From contig JACDAS010000034.1 in NCBI GenBank assembly GCA_013695295.1, forward strand, positions 1 to 8,200: a stretch of DNA of 8,200 nt. The letters are read 5' to 3'. A program made the translations under genes and the position numbers. Shown one piece after another: positions 1 through 5,272 of this stretch; the first letter of the stretch is position 1; each line of letters begins with the position of its first letter. The notes under the pieces are model-generated. The model saw nothing but the letters and a program-made list of their open reading frames with translations, ran no database searches and was not told where the DNA came from. Source of the stretch: Actinomycetota bacterium (GTDB lineage Bacteria > Actinomycetota > Thermoleophilia > Gaiellales > Gaiellaceae).

Positions 1-559
1 GAGACGAGGCGTCGGATCGCAGCGGTGACGGCCGCGCTCCACGAGGAGGTCGGCCCGGCTCGGACGACGATCGCGGAGATCGCGCGGAGGGCCGGTGTCC
101 AGCGGCTCACCGTCTACAAGAACTTCCCGGACGAGTACGAGCTGTTCGCGGCGTGCCAGCGCCACTTTCTGTCCGAACCCCCCGCCCGATCCCGAGCCGG
201 CCTTCCGCATCGCCGACCCCGGCGAGCGCCTCGAGGTCGTGCTGCGCGAGCTCTACCGCTGGTACCGACGCAACGAGCGCATCTCTGCGAACGTCCGGCG
301 TGACCGCGAGCTGGTGCCGGCCCTCGACGCGCTGATTGCGGACACCGGTGACGCCAAGACGGCCGAGCTCGCCAGGGCGCTCGCGGCCGGCTTCGGAAAC
401 CGTGGGAGGCCCAGGCGCGCGGTTCGCGCTGCCGTTTCGCTCGCGCTCGACTTCTGGACCTGGCGGCGACTCGCGAGGGAGGGTCTCGACGACTCACCGG
501 CAGCGCGCCTGATGGCGGACGCCGTGCGGGCCGCGGCGCGGAAAAACGCCCGCTCATAA
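1..559 (+). pseudogene. TetR/AcrR-family transcriptional regulator, 5'-truncated by the window and frameshifted
   Basis: Frame 1 from base 1 encodes a TetR N-terminal DNA-binding domain: helix 1 around RRRIAAVTAALHEEVG, then the helix-turn-helix TTIAEIARRAGVQRLTVYKNF. It runs into the start of the ligand domain (CQRHFLSEP). That frame then becomes Arg/Pro-rich nonsense. The expected helical C-terminal domain continues in frame 2 (PDPEPAFRIADPGERLEVVL onward) to the TAA at 557-559. The switch falls at the six-C run 178-183; five Cs would join the halves as SEPPPDPEPAF. Helix 1 begins before the first available GTG (base 25), so the true start is left of the window. The family represses transcription as a dimer that releases DNA on binding a small ligand; the ligand here is unknown. 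The cause may be a real inactivating mutation or a homopolymer sequencing error. I cannot tell which. Confidence 0.8.
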
Positions 560-563
560 CGGG

Positions 564-665
564 GGCCCGCGCAGACTCCGCAACCTTCGGCCGCTCCGCA
601 CGCCAAGAGCCTGAAACCTTCTAAGCGTGCAGGCCTCGGCCGAAGGCCGAGGGTCTGCGCGGGCC
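564..665. repeat. Long imperfect inverted repeat (about 102-nt fold-back element)
   Basis: Three nested complementary pairs are visible. GGCCCGCGCAGAC (564-576) pairs with 653-665 over 13 bp without mismatch. CCTTCGGCC (584-592) pairs with 638-646. GCACGC (598-603) pairs with 625-630. A competing perfect hairpin, CCTCGGCC-GAA-GGCCGAGG, occupies 634-652. The element begins 4 nt after the TetR stop codon and ends just before the -35 box of the next gene. It could end the TetR transcript, although no T-run follows, or be a copy of a dispersed palindromic repeat. The pairing is seen directly; the function is inferred. Confidence 0.7.
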
Positions 666-673
666 ACTGGCTC

Positions 674-709
674 TTGACAGGTGACCGATAGGTCACATAT
701 AGTCCCAGC
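674..709 (+). promoter_or_regulatory. Promoter of the ArsR-SRPBCC operon with overlapping operator; leaderless start
   Basis: A perfect -35 box TTGACA (674-679) and a near-consensus -10 box TATAGT (698-703) are separated by 18 nt. The spacer holds a perfect 6-bp inverted repeat, GTGACC-GATA-GGTCAC (681-696). That is a typical position for an operator whose occupancy blocks RNA polymerase, and the downstream gene encodes an ArsR-type repressor, so autorepression is the simple reading. Transcription would start about 7 nt after the -10 box, at or next to the GTG start codon at 710. No ribosome binding site precedes that GTG, so the mRNA is probably leaderless. Confidence 0.8.
681..696. promoter_or_regulatory. 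Palindromic operator, probable ArsR autoregulatory site
   Basis: GTGACC and GGTCAC form a perfect dyad around the spacer GATA. The dyad lies wholly between the -35 and -10 boxes of the promoter for the ArsR-type gene. Dimeric winged-helix repressors of this family usually bind short dyads overlapping their own promoter. Assignment to this particular repressor rests on proximity only. Confidence 0.65.
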
Positions 710-1033
710 GTGGCAAACGACGAAGACCGGGTGTTCAGGGCGCTCGCAGATCCGACGCGTCGCTTCTTGCTCGATCGGCTGTTTACGCGTGACGGCCGCA
801 CGCTGACCGAGCTCGAGTCGGAGCTGGAGATGACGCGCTTCGGTGTGATGAAGCACCTGCGCGTGCTCGAGGATGCTGGCCTCGTCGTCACTCGCCGCTC
901 GGGCCGGGAGAAGCTGCACTACCTGAACCCGGTGCCGATCCGGCTGATCCACGACCGGTGGATCGACAAGTACGCCGAGCGCCGGGTGTCGGCGCTCGCA
1001 AGCCTCAAACAGAAGTTGGAGGAGATCGGATGA
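710..1033 (+). CDS. ArsR-type winged-helix transcriptional repressor (SRPBCC-linked)
   Basis: This 107-residue protein is the usual size for a single-domain ArsR regulator. It opens with the family signature FRALADPTRRFLLDRL (residues 9-24). The helix-turn-helix is at about 31-59, with recognition helix TRFGVMKHLRVLEDAGLV (42-59). The beta wing follows (TRRSGREKLHYLNP, 61-74), then a C-terminal dimerisation helix. There are no cysteines, so it lacks the Cys-based metal site of classical arsenic or cadmium sensors and more likely answers an organic ligand or a partner. The start is GTG at 710, placed at the expected transcription start, with no leader. Its stop overlaps the start of the SRPBCC gene (ATGA, 1030-1033), so the two are translationally coupled. 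ArsR/SRPBCC pairing is very common in actinobacteria. The dyad in its promoter suggests that it represses itself. Confidence 0.92.
   Translation: MANDEDRVFRALADPTRRFLLDRLFTRDGRTLTELESELEMTRFGVMKHLRVLEDAGLVVTRRSGREKLHYLNPVPIRLIHDRWIDKYAERRVSALASLKQKLEEIG
1018..1024 (+). promoter_or_regulatory. Shine-Dalgarno that fixes the SRPBCC start
   Basis: GGAGGAG lies 5 nt before the ATG at 1030, inside the end of the ArsR-type gene. This strong site supports 1030 over the in-frame ATG at 958, which lies deep in the upstream gene. It also contrasts with the absence of any such site before the first gene of the operon. Confidence 0.8.
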
Positions 1034-1488
1034 CGACGATGACCGAGACGAACGTGACCGTGCAGGTCCACCAGGTGTTCATCAGGGCAACGCCCGAGGC
1101 GATCTGGGACGCGATCACGAAGCCCGAGTTCACGCGGGACTACCTCTACGGAACGCGGGTCGAGTACGACCTCCGCCCGGGCGGGGCCTTCCGCTCGATC
1201 TCGGGGGACAGCGACGAGGTGCTCGTCGACGGCGAGGTGATCGAGGCCGACCCGCCCTCGAAGCTCGTCCAGACGTGGCGCTTCCTCTACGACCCGGAAC
1301 TGACGGCCGAAGGGGCGAGGCGTGTCACGTGGGAGATCGAGCCGGGCGACGGAGGCGTGACGAAGCTGACGGCGATCCACGAGCTCGACGGCGCGCCGAA
1401 GACCGCCGAGCACGTCTCCGGCGGCTGGACGTACATCCTCAGCGGCCTGAAGACGCTGCTCGAGACCGGCAAGCCCCTCGCGGGATAG
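1030..1488 (+). CDS. SRPBCC-domain (AHSA1/polyketide-cyclase-like) protein
   Basis: This 152-residue protein matches the AHSA1-type SRPBCC fold, a helix-grip barrel with a deep hydrophobic ligand cavity. Visible landmarks are the first strand and helix VFIRATPEAIWDAITKPEF (residues 16-34), the central YDLRPGGAFR (46-55), VDGEVIEADPPSKLVQTW (66-83), a strand VTWEIEP (99-105), and the C-terminal helix after GGW (131-133), which closes the barrel (GGWTYILSGLKTLLE). No signal peptide or membrane segment is present, so it is cytoplasmic. No catalytic residue is diagnostic in this family. Members bind or process small hydrophobic molecules, and many in ArsR operons have no known reaction. Overlap with the repressor stop codon implies one mRNA and similar dosage. 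It may bind or remove the repressor's ligand, which is inference. Confidence 0.9.
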   Translation: MTTMTETNVTVQVHQVFIRATPEAIWDAITKPEFTRDYLYGTRVEYDLRPGGAFRSISGDSDEVLVDGEVIEADPPSKLVQTWRFLYDPELTAEGARRVTWEIEPGDGGVTKLTAIHELDGAPKTAEHVSGGWTYILSGLKTLLETGKPLAG

Positions 1489-1489
1489 G

Positions 1490-1540
1490 CGGGGCTCCCG
1501 GCGGAGGCTCCGCCTGCGGGCGGAGACCTCCGCCGCCCCG
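1490..1540 (+). terminator. Strong GC hairpin after the ArsR-SRPBCC operon
   Basis: One nearly continuous hairpin can form. CGGGGC (1490-1495) pairs with 1535-1540, GGCGGAG (1500-1506) with CTCCGCC (1528-1534), and CTCCGCC (1508-1514) with GGCGGAG (1519-1525), around a TGCG loop. That gives 20 bp with small bulges. The same arms can fold instead as two adjacent short hairpins (1500-1514 and 1519-1534) inside the outer stem. It begins 2 nt after the SRPBCC stop. No T-run follows, so it may be a U-less terminator or an mRNA 3'-end stabiliser that insulates the next gene. Confidence 0.6.
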
Positions 1541-1542
1541 GC

Positions 1543-1571
1543 TTGACCGGGTCCCGGCCAGGTGCTTGGAT
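1543..1571 (+). promoter_or_regulatory. Possible promoter of the alpha-dioxygenase gene
   Basis: TTGACC (1543-1548, five of six to the -35 consensus) is followed after exactly 17 nt by TTGGAT (1566-1571). The latter keeps the first T and the last AT of a -10 box but is otherwise weak. Transcription would begin near 1578, a few bases before the ATG at 1585. The -35 position coincides with an in-frame TTG that might otherwise be taken as the start codon. Confidence 0.4.
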
Positions 1572-1584
1572 CGCCGGGGGAACG

Positions 1585-3366
1585 ATGCCGTCGGGACTGT
1601 TCATGGCGCTCGCCGACCGCCTCGACCGGAGGGTCGGCTGGCATCGCCTGCCGCGCCTGCTCGGGCTTCTGACGCTGATCGGACTCCGCTCGCGGCTGCG
1701 GCAGCGAAACCTCCACGACACGGGCCTCGCAGAGCCCGACCCGGACCTGCTCGAGCGGGCCCGCGACCCGGAGGCGGCAGCGACCAGGACGCTCGACGGC
1801 ACGCTCAACGATCTCGACTCACCGACGATGGGGAGGATCGGCGCCCGCTTCGGCCGGAACGTGCCGGTCGAGGAGACGTTCCCCGAGCCGGAGCCGGCGA
1901 TTCTCCAGCCGAGCCCGCGCGCGGTCAGCATGGGGCTCCTCACGCGCGAGACGTTCCTCCCGGCGACGACGCTGAACGTGCTCGCCGCGGCGTGGCTCCA
2001 GTTCGAGGTGCACGACTGGTTCAGCCACGGCAAGGATGAGGCGGAGAACCCGTGGGAGGTGGCGCTCGCCGCAGACGACCCGTGGCACGAGCGGCCGATG
2101 CGGATCGCGCGGACTCGCCGCGATCCGACCGGCGACGACGATCCGGCGACCCCGCCGACCTACGCCACGGCCGACAGCCACTGGTGGGATGGCTCGCAGA
2201 TCTACGGCTCCGACCCGGCCTTCGCGAACGCCGTGCGCGCGCACGAGGACGGGAAGCTCCGGCTCGACGACGACGGCCTGCTCCCGCGCGACCTCGAGCG
2301 CGTCGTCGACATCTCCGGGGTCGCCGGGAACTTCTGGATCGGCCTCGGCCTGCTCCACACGCTCTTCGCCCGTGAGCACAACGCGATCTGTGACCGGCTC
2401 CGGGCCGAGCACCCGACGTGGCCGGACGGGCGGCTCTACGACACGGCGCGGCTCGTCAACGCCGCCCTGATGGCGAAGATCCACACCGTCGAGTGGACGC
2501 CGGCGGTGATCTCGCACCCGACCACCCGCTACGCGATGCACGCGAACTGGTGGGGCCTCGTCGGCGAGCGGCTCGGCCGGCGCATCGGGCGGCTCGGCTC
2601 GGGCGAGGTGCTGAGCGGGATCCCGGGCTCGCCCACGGACCACCACGGCGTCCCGTACTCCCTGACCGAGGAGTTCGTGGCCGTCTACCGCATGCACCCG
2701 CTGATCCCGGACGACTACACCTTCCGTGCGGTCGCGGACGACCGCGTGCTCGAGGAGCGCACCTTCCCGGAGCTCGGGGCGCTGCAGACGCGCGGGCGAC
2801 TCGAGGAGATCGGGGTCGCGAACGCGCTCTACTCCTTCGGGGTCGCGCATCCGGGCGCGATCACGCTCCACAACTACCCCCGCTCGCTCCAGCGGCTCGA
2901 GCGCCCAGACGGGACGGTGCTCGACCTGGCCGCGACGGACGTCCTGCGCATCCGCGAGCGCGGAGTCCCCCGCTACAACCGCTTCCGGGAGCTCTTCCGG
3001 CTGGCGCCCGCGCGGTCGTTCGACGACCTGACGGACGACCCGGGCTGGGCACGTGAGATCGAGCAGGTCTACGGCGGCGACCTCGACAGCGTCGACCTGA
3101 TGGTCGGTCTCTACGGCGAGCCGAAGCCGAAGGGGTTCGGGTTCAGCGACACGGCCTTCAGGGTCTTCATCCTGATGGCGTCGCGGCGCCTGAAGAGCGA
3201 CCGCTTCTTCACGCGCGACTACACCCCCGAGACGTACACCCGGACCGGCCTCGACTGGATCAACGAGAGCACGATGACGACGGTCCTCCTGCGTCACTAC
3301 CCGGAGCTCGAGCCGGCCCTGCGGGGTGTCGACAACGCCTTCGCCCCCTGGAAGCGGGTCATCTGA
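1585..3366 (+). CDS. Alpha-dioxygenase-like haem enzyme (PIOX/alpha-DOX group of the animal peroxidase superfamily)
   Basis: Family members add O2 to the alpha carbon of fatty acids, giving 2-hydroperoxides that decay to aldehydes one carbon shorter. At 593 residues it is close to plant alpha-DOX length, and the plant landmarks appear in order. They are an N-terminal membrane-associating helix region (VGWHRLPRLLGLL, 17-29), FGRNV (89-93), and the distal haem His in WLQFEVHDW (H143) beside a calcium-type Asp (D144). Next come WWDGSQIYG (200-208), REHN (263-266) and HTVEWT (H300, T305, at carboxylate-binding positions). VYRMHPLIPD (367-376) carries the radical Tyr Y368 and proximal His H371. 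The C-terminal ILMASRRL...DRFF block (529-542) follows. The 68-residue H300-Y368 spacing equals my recollection of the rice enzyme. ATG 1585 has GGGGGA upstream; TTG 1543 is an alternative. No signal peptide is evident. A plain peroxidase is less likely because the Tyr is kept. Confidence 0.88.
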   Translation: MPSGLFMALADRLDRRVGWHRLPRLLGLLTLIGLRSRLRQRNLHDTGLAEPDPDLLERARDPEAAATRTLDGTLNDLDSPTMGRIGARFGRNVPVEETFPEPEPAILQPSPRAVSMGLLTRETFLPATTLNVLAAAWLQFEVHDWFSHGKDEAENPWEVALAADDPWHERPMRIARTRRDPTGDDDPATPPTYATADSHWWDGSQIYGSDPAFANAVRAHEDGKLRLDDDGLLPRDLERVVDISGVAGNFWIGLGLLHTLFAREHNAICDRLRAEHPTWPDGRLYDTARLVNAALMAKIHTVEWTPAVISHPTTRYAMHANWWGLVGERLGRRIGRLGSGEVLSGIPGSPTDHHGVPYSLTEEFVAVYRMHPLIPDDYTFRAVADDRVLEERTFPELGALQTRGRLEEIGVANALYSFGVAHPGAITLHNYPRSLQRLERPDGTVLDLAATDVLRIRERGVPRYNRFRELFRLAPARSFDDLTDDPGWAREIEQVYGGDLDSVDLMVGLYGEPKPKGFGFSDTAFRVFILMASRRLKSDRFFTRDYTPETYTRTGLDWINESTMTTVLLRHYPELEPALRGVDNAFAPWKRVI

Positions 3367-3434
3367 ACGGGCCGGTCCGGACAGTGGGCCGGGCTCCTGC
3401 GCGCGATCAGCGGTAGCCCCCTTCGGACAGGCCC

Positions 3435-4136
3435 CTACGGAGCGGCCTCGGCCGCCTCGTGCACGCGCTCGGCTGCGGCTGTCGCGATTGGGTCGCCGTG
3501 GCCGACGCCGAGGACGGCCGGCTCGAGGGCCGCCAGCCGTTGCAGCGATTGCCGGTGCTCTGCCTCGTTCAGCTGGAAGCCCGGCCAGCCCGGGCCGAAG
3601 GACGGCCAGGTTGCGATCGCGTCGCCCGCGACGAGGACCCGCTTCTCGGCGGAGTAGAGGGCGAGGTGGCCGGGCGTGTGCCCGGGCACGTGCAGCACGC
3701 TTAGCGGCCCGACCCGGTCGCCTTCGGCGACCGTGCGGTCGACCGGGCACGGGACGTGCTTCGGCCGTCCGAACCGCAGGCCGAGGCGGAAGGGGATGAG
3801 CCCGAGCGGCCGGAGCGGAAGCAGGCTGCCCGCCTGGGCCTGCCGGTCGCCGCCGATGATGTCCGCTTCCCACTCGTGGGCGTGGACGGTGGCCCCGGTC
3901 AAGCGCTTCAGCGTTGCGAGGCCGCCGAGGTGCGAGCGGTGCGCGTGCGTGAGGACGATGTTCCGCACGTCGGCGGGCTGCCGCCCGATCCCCCGCAGGT
4001 AGTCGCAGACGACGTGGGCGTCGTCGTCGAACAGCGTGTCGACCAGGGTCAGCTCCTCGCCGTGCTCGAACAGGAACGCGTGGACCCGCCCGCCGCGCTT
4101 CTGTCCGATGCTGTGAACTCCTGGTGCGATCTCCAT
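3435..4136 (-). CDS. MBL-fold metallohydrolase with an altered metal motif
   Basis: This 233-residue protein has the metallo-beta-lactamase fold. The first strand and LVDT (31-34) are followed by the metal motif THAHRSH (63-69), then VPGHTPGH (150-157), VAGDA (169-173) and GHGDP (212-216). The metal ligands H64, H66, H69, H153, D172 and H213 are present. The usual HxHxDH Asp is Ser68, encoded by TCG at 3935-3933. That Asp normally binds the second metal and orients water, so activity may use one metal or be changed. The GHTPGH and GHG motifs fit broad hydrolases of the glyoxalase-II or lactonase type; the substrate is unknown. There is no signal peptide. GGAG (4145-4142) lies 5 nt before the ATG. 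It sits 15 nt after the PPOX-fold gene on the same strand, so the two are probably co-transcribed. Confidence 0.9.
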   Translation of the reverse strand: MEIAPGVHSIGQKRGGRVHAFLFEHGEELTLVDTLFDDDAHVVCDYLRGIGRQPADVRNIVLTHAHRSHLGGLATLKRLTGATVHAHEWEADIIGGDRQAQAGSLLPLRPLGLIPFRLGLRFGRPKHVPCPVDRTVAEGDRVGPLSVLHVPGHTPGHLALYSAEKRVLVAGDAIATWPSFGPGWPGFQLNEAEHRQSLQRLAALEPAVLGVGHGDPIATAAAERVHEAAEAAP

Positions 4137-4151
4137 TGCAGCTCCGTGCCG

Positions 4152-4592
4152 CTACGAGGAGGGGCCCGGGCGCGGCTTCGCCTCGAGCGGCCGCGCGTTC
4201 GACCAGCCGTGCCAGCGCAGCACTCTGACCTCCGCAGTCCAGCTGTCCCGCTCGCGGTCTCGATACTCCCGGCCCGTGTAGCGCTTGGCGATCCGGTCGA
4301 TGTCCGCGAGGTCGGGATCCGGGCGGAGGTCGGAGACGCGCCCGATCAGCGAGACGTGCGCATACCAGCTGTCTGCGTCGAGGACGGTCACGGCGACGCG
4401 CGGGTTCGCGCGCATGTGCCCGAGCCGGCGCCGGCTCGCGTCCATGTTCAGGAGCACCGTCTGCGAGCCGGTCCACTCGTACCAGGTCGCCGCCGTGTGC
4501 AGCTCGCCGTCGGGACGGACGGTCGCCACGACGCACGGGTTCGGGCCCCTGAGGAGCGTCTCGAGCTCGGGCGGCGGCGGGCCCGTCGGCAT
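4152..4592 (-). CDS. PPOX-fold flavin- or F420-dependent protein
   Basis: This 146-residue protein fits the pyridoxamine-5'-phosphate-oxidase-like split barrel, closest in pattern to small actinobacterial Rv1155-type proteins. Visible blocks are the opening strands VVATVRPDGELHTAATWYEW (21-40), VLLNMDASRRRLGHMRANPR (46-65), the next strand VAVTVLDAD (66-74), YAHVSLIGRV (77-86), and the C-terminal helix and strand DIDRIAKRYTGREYRD (97-112) then WTAEVRVLRWHGW (118-130). In this fold the basic run RRRLGHMRANPR commonly contacts the cofactor phosphate. Cofactor (FMN or F420) and substrate cannot be decided by eye. It is cytoplasmic, with no signal peptide. The ATG at 4592 has no clear Shine-Dalgarno; TATTCT (4607-4602) could be a -10 box, which would make the message nearly leaderless. 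It is the first gene of a probable two-gene unit with the MBL protein. Confidence 0.85.
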   Translation of the reverse strand: MPTGPPPPELETLLRGPNPCVVATVRPDGELHTAATWYEWTGSQTVLLNMDASRRRLGHMRANPRVAVTVLDADSWYAHVSLIGRVSDLRPDPDLADIDRIAKRYTGREYRDRERDSWTAEVRVLRWHGWSNARPLEAKPRPGPSS

Positions 4593-4633
4593 CCGCGCCG
4601 AAGAATACCGCCGCCCATCCCGGCGTTCGTGTT

Positions 4634-4651
4634 TTACGCAAGCCTTACGCA
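4634..4651. promoter_or_regulatory. 7-bp direct repeat at 11-bp period in a divergent control region
   Basis: TTACGCA occurs at 4634-4640 and again at 4645-4651, separated by AGCC. Two identical heptamers one helical turn apart are the usual architecture of sites bound by tandem dimers of OmpR/PhoB-type response regulators. The site lies between the divergent PPOX-fold gene and the secreted coiled-coil gene, about 75 nt before the latter's GTG, so it could control either. The repeat is seen; the regulator class is inferred from spacing only. Confidence 0.5.
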
Positions 4652-4707
4652 GCCCTGACCGGAGCCAGCCGCCCGCGGCCTACGATCGCACGAACGATTG
4701 GACATCG

Positions 4708-4714
4708 AGAGGAG
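4708..4714 (+). promoter_or_regulatory. Ribosome binding site of the secreted coiled-coil gene
   Basis: AGAGGAG lies 11 nt before the GTG at 4726, a slightly long but workable spacing. It supports that GTG, which is followed at once by a signal peptide, over longer in-frame extensions starting as far up as 4285 inside the opposite-strand PPOX gene. TACGAT (4681-4686) could be the -10 box, but no good -35 is seen at the right distance. Confidence 0.6.
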
Positions 4715-4725
4715 CAACAGACACC

Positions 4726-5193
4726 GTGAAACCGAAACTCGCACTGCTCGCCGCCGCCGTCGCCGGTCTCTTCGCGTTCGCACCCGGAGCGCTCGCGGCC
4801 GGCCCGGTCGACGCGGTCAAGAGTGACATCGCGAAGCTCCAGGCCGACCTCCAGACGGCTCACGACATCCTGATCGCCGACGCGAAGAAGCTGACGGCCG
4901 ACGCGCAGGCGGCGAAGGGTGGCAACGCGGCTGCCGCGAGGGCCACGATCAAGGCCGACCGGGCGAAGCTGCGGGCCGATCGAAAGTCCGCGCACGAGAT
5001 ACTGAAGGCCGACCGGATGCAGCTCCGCGCTGACCTGAAGGCTGCACGGGAGGCGAAGGTCGACAGGGCCGAGCTGAAGCCACTGCTCCAGCAGCTCCGG
5101 GCGACCGCGAAGCAGCTCCGCGCCGAGATCCATGCCGCGATCGTCGAGGCGAGGCAGGCGGTCCGGGAGCTCAGGGAGAGCCTGAAGAAGTAG
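4726..5193 (+). CDS. Secreted basic alpha-helical protein with internal repeats (unknown function)
   Basis: I do not recognise a named family. The 155-residue product starts at GTG with a clear signal peptide: a KPK start, a hydrophobic core LALLAAAVAGLFAFA, and a likely cleavage after ALA near residue 24-25. The mature part is almost all helix-forming (Ala, Lys, Arg, Asp, Leu, Gln) with no cysteine, and it is basic: I count about 29 Lys/Arg against 18 Asp/Glu. Residues 34-64 and 78-108 are two copies of one 31-residue unit, with 17 identical positions and shared DxAKLxAD and AHxIL blocks. A weaker third copy may cover 113-143. Ala-Asp pairs recur at 7- and 11-residue steps, a heptad/hendecad coiled-coil pattern. 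A linker rich in Gly and Ala (65-72) parts the copies. It may bind an anionic surface polymer or act as an envelope spacer; this is speculation. Confidence 0.85.
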   Translation: MKPKLALLAAAVAGLFAFAPGALAAGPVDAVKSDIAKLQADLQTAHDILIADAKKLTADAQAAKGGNAAAARATIKADRAKLRADRKSAHEILKADRMQLRADLKAAREAKVDRAELKPLLQQLRATAKQLRAEIHAAIVEARQAVRELRESLKK

Positions 5194-5225
5194 GGCGCCT
5201 GCAGACAGAGCAGATTCGGAACGTC

Positions 5226-5254
5226 GAGGCGCCCCGGCCACGCAGGGGCGCCTC
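5226..5254. terminator. Hairpin between convergent genes, possible bidirectional terminator
   Basis: GAGGCGCCCC (5226-5235) and GGGGCGCCTC (5245-5254) are perfect 10-bp complements around a 9-nt loop. They lie between the stop of the plus-strand coiled-coil gene and the stop of the minus-strand secreted-protein gene. A third matching arm, GGGCGCCT (5193-5200), begins on the last base of the first gene's stop codon and can pair instead with 5227-5234. There is no clean T-run on either strand. Confidence 0.65.
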
Positions 5255-5272
5255 CCGCGTCCCGGGCTGTTC

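Noticed and set aside
958..1029. ATG at 958 as an earlier start for the SRPBCC protein
   Set aside because: It lies inside the ArsR-type gene and lacks a ribosome site. The ATG at 1030 has GGAGGAG at 5 nt and a typical family N-terminus.
3378..3430. Direct repeat CGGACAG (3378-3384 and 3424-3430) between convergent genes
   Set aside because: Seven bases repeated once in GC-rich DNA is likely chance, and no clear hairpin terminator is seen in 3367-3434.
1819..4641. Very long minus-strand open frame (940 codons) antisense to the alpha-dioxygenase and across the MBL and PPOX genes
   Set aside because: Its translation is low-complexity Arg/Ala/Pro/Gly with no domain. It crosses three well-supported genes, so it is an artefact of high GC at third positions.
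4285..4725. N-terminal extension of the secreted coiled-coil protein
   Set aside because: It would overlap the PPOX gene antisense and place the signal peptide in mid-protein. GTG 4726 is preceded by AGAGGAG.
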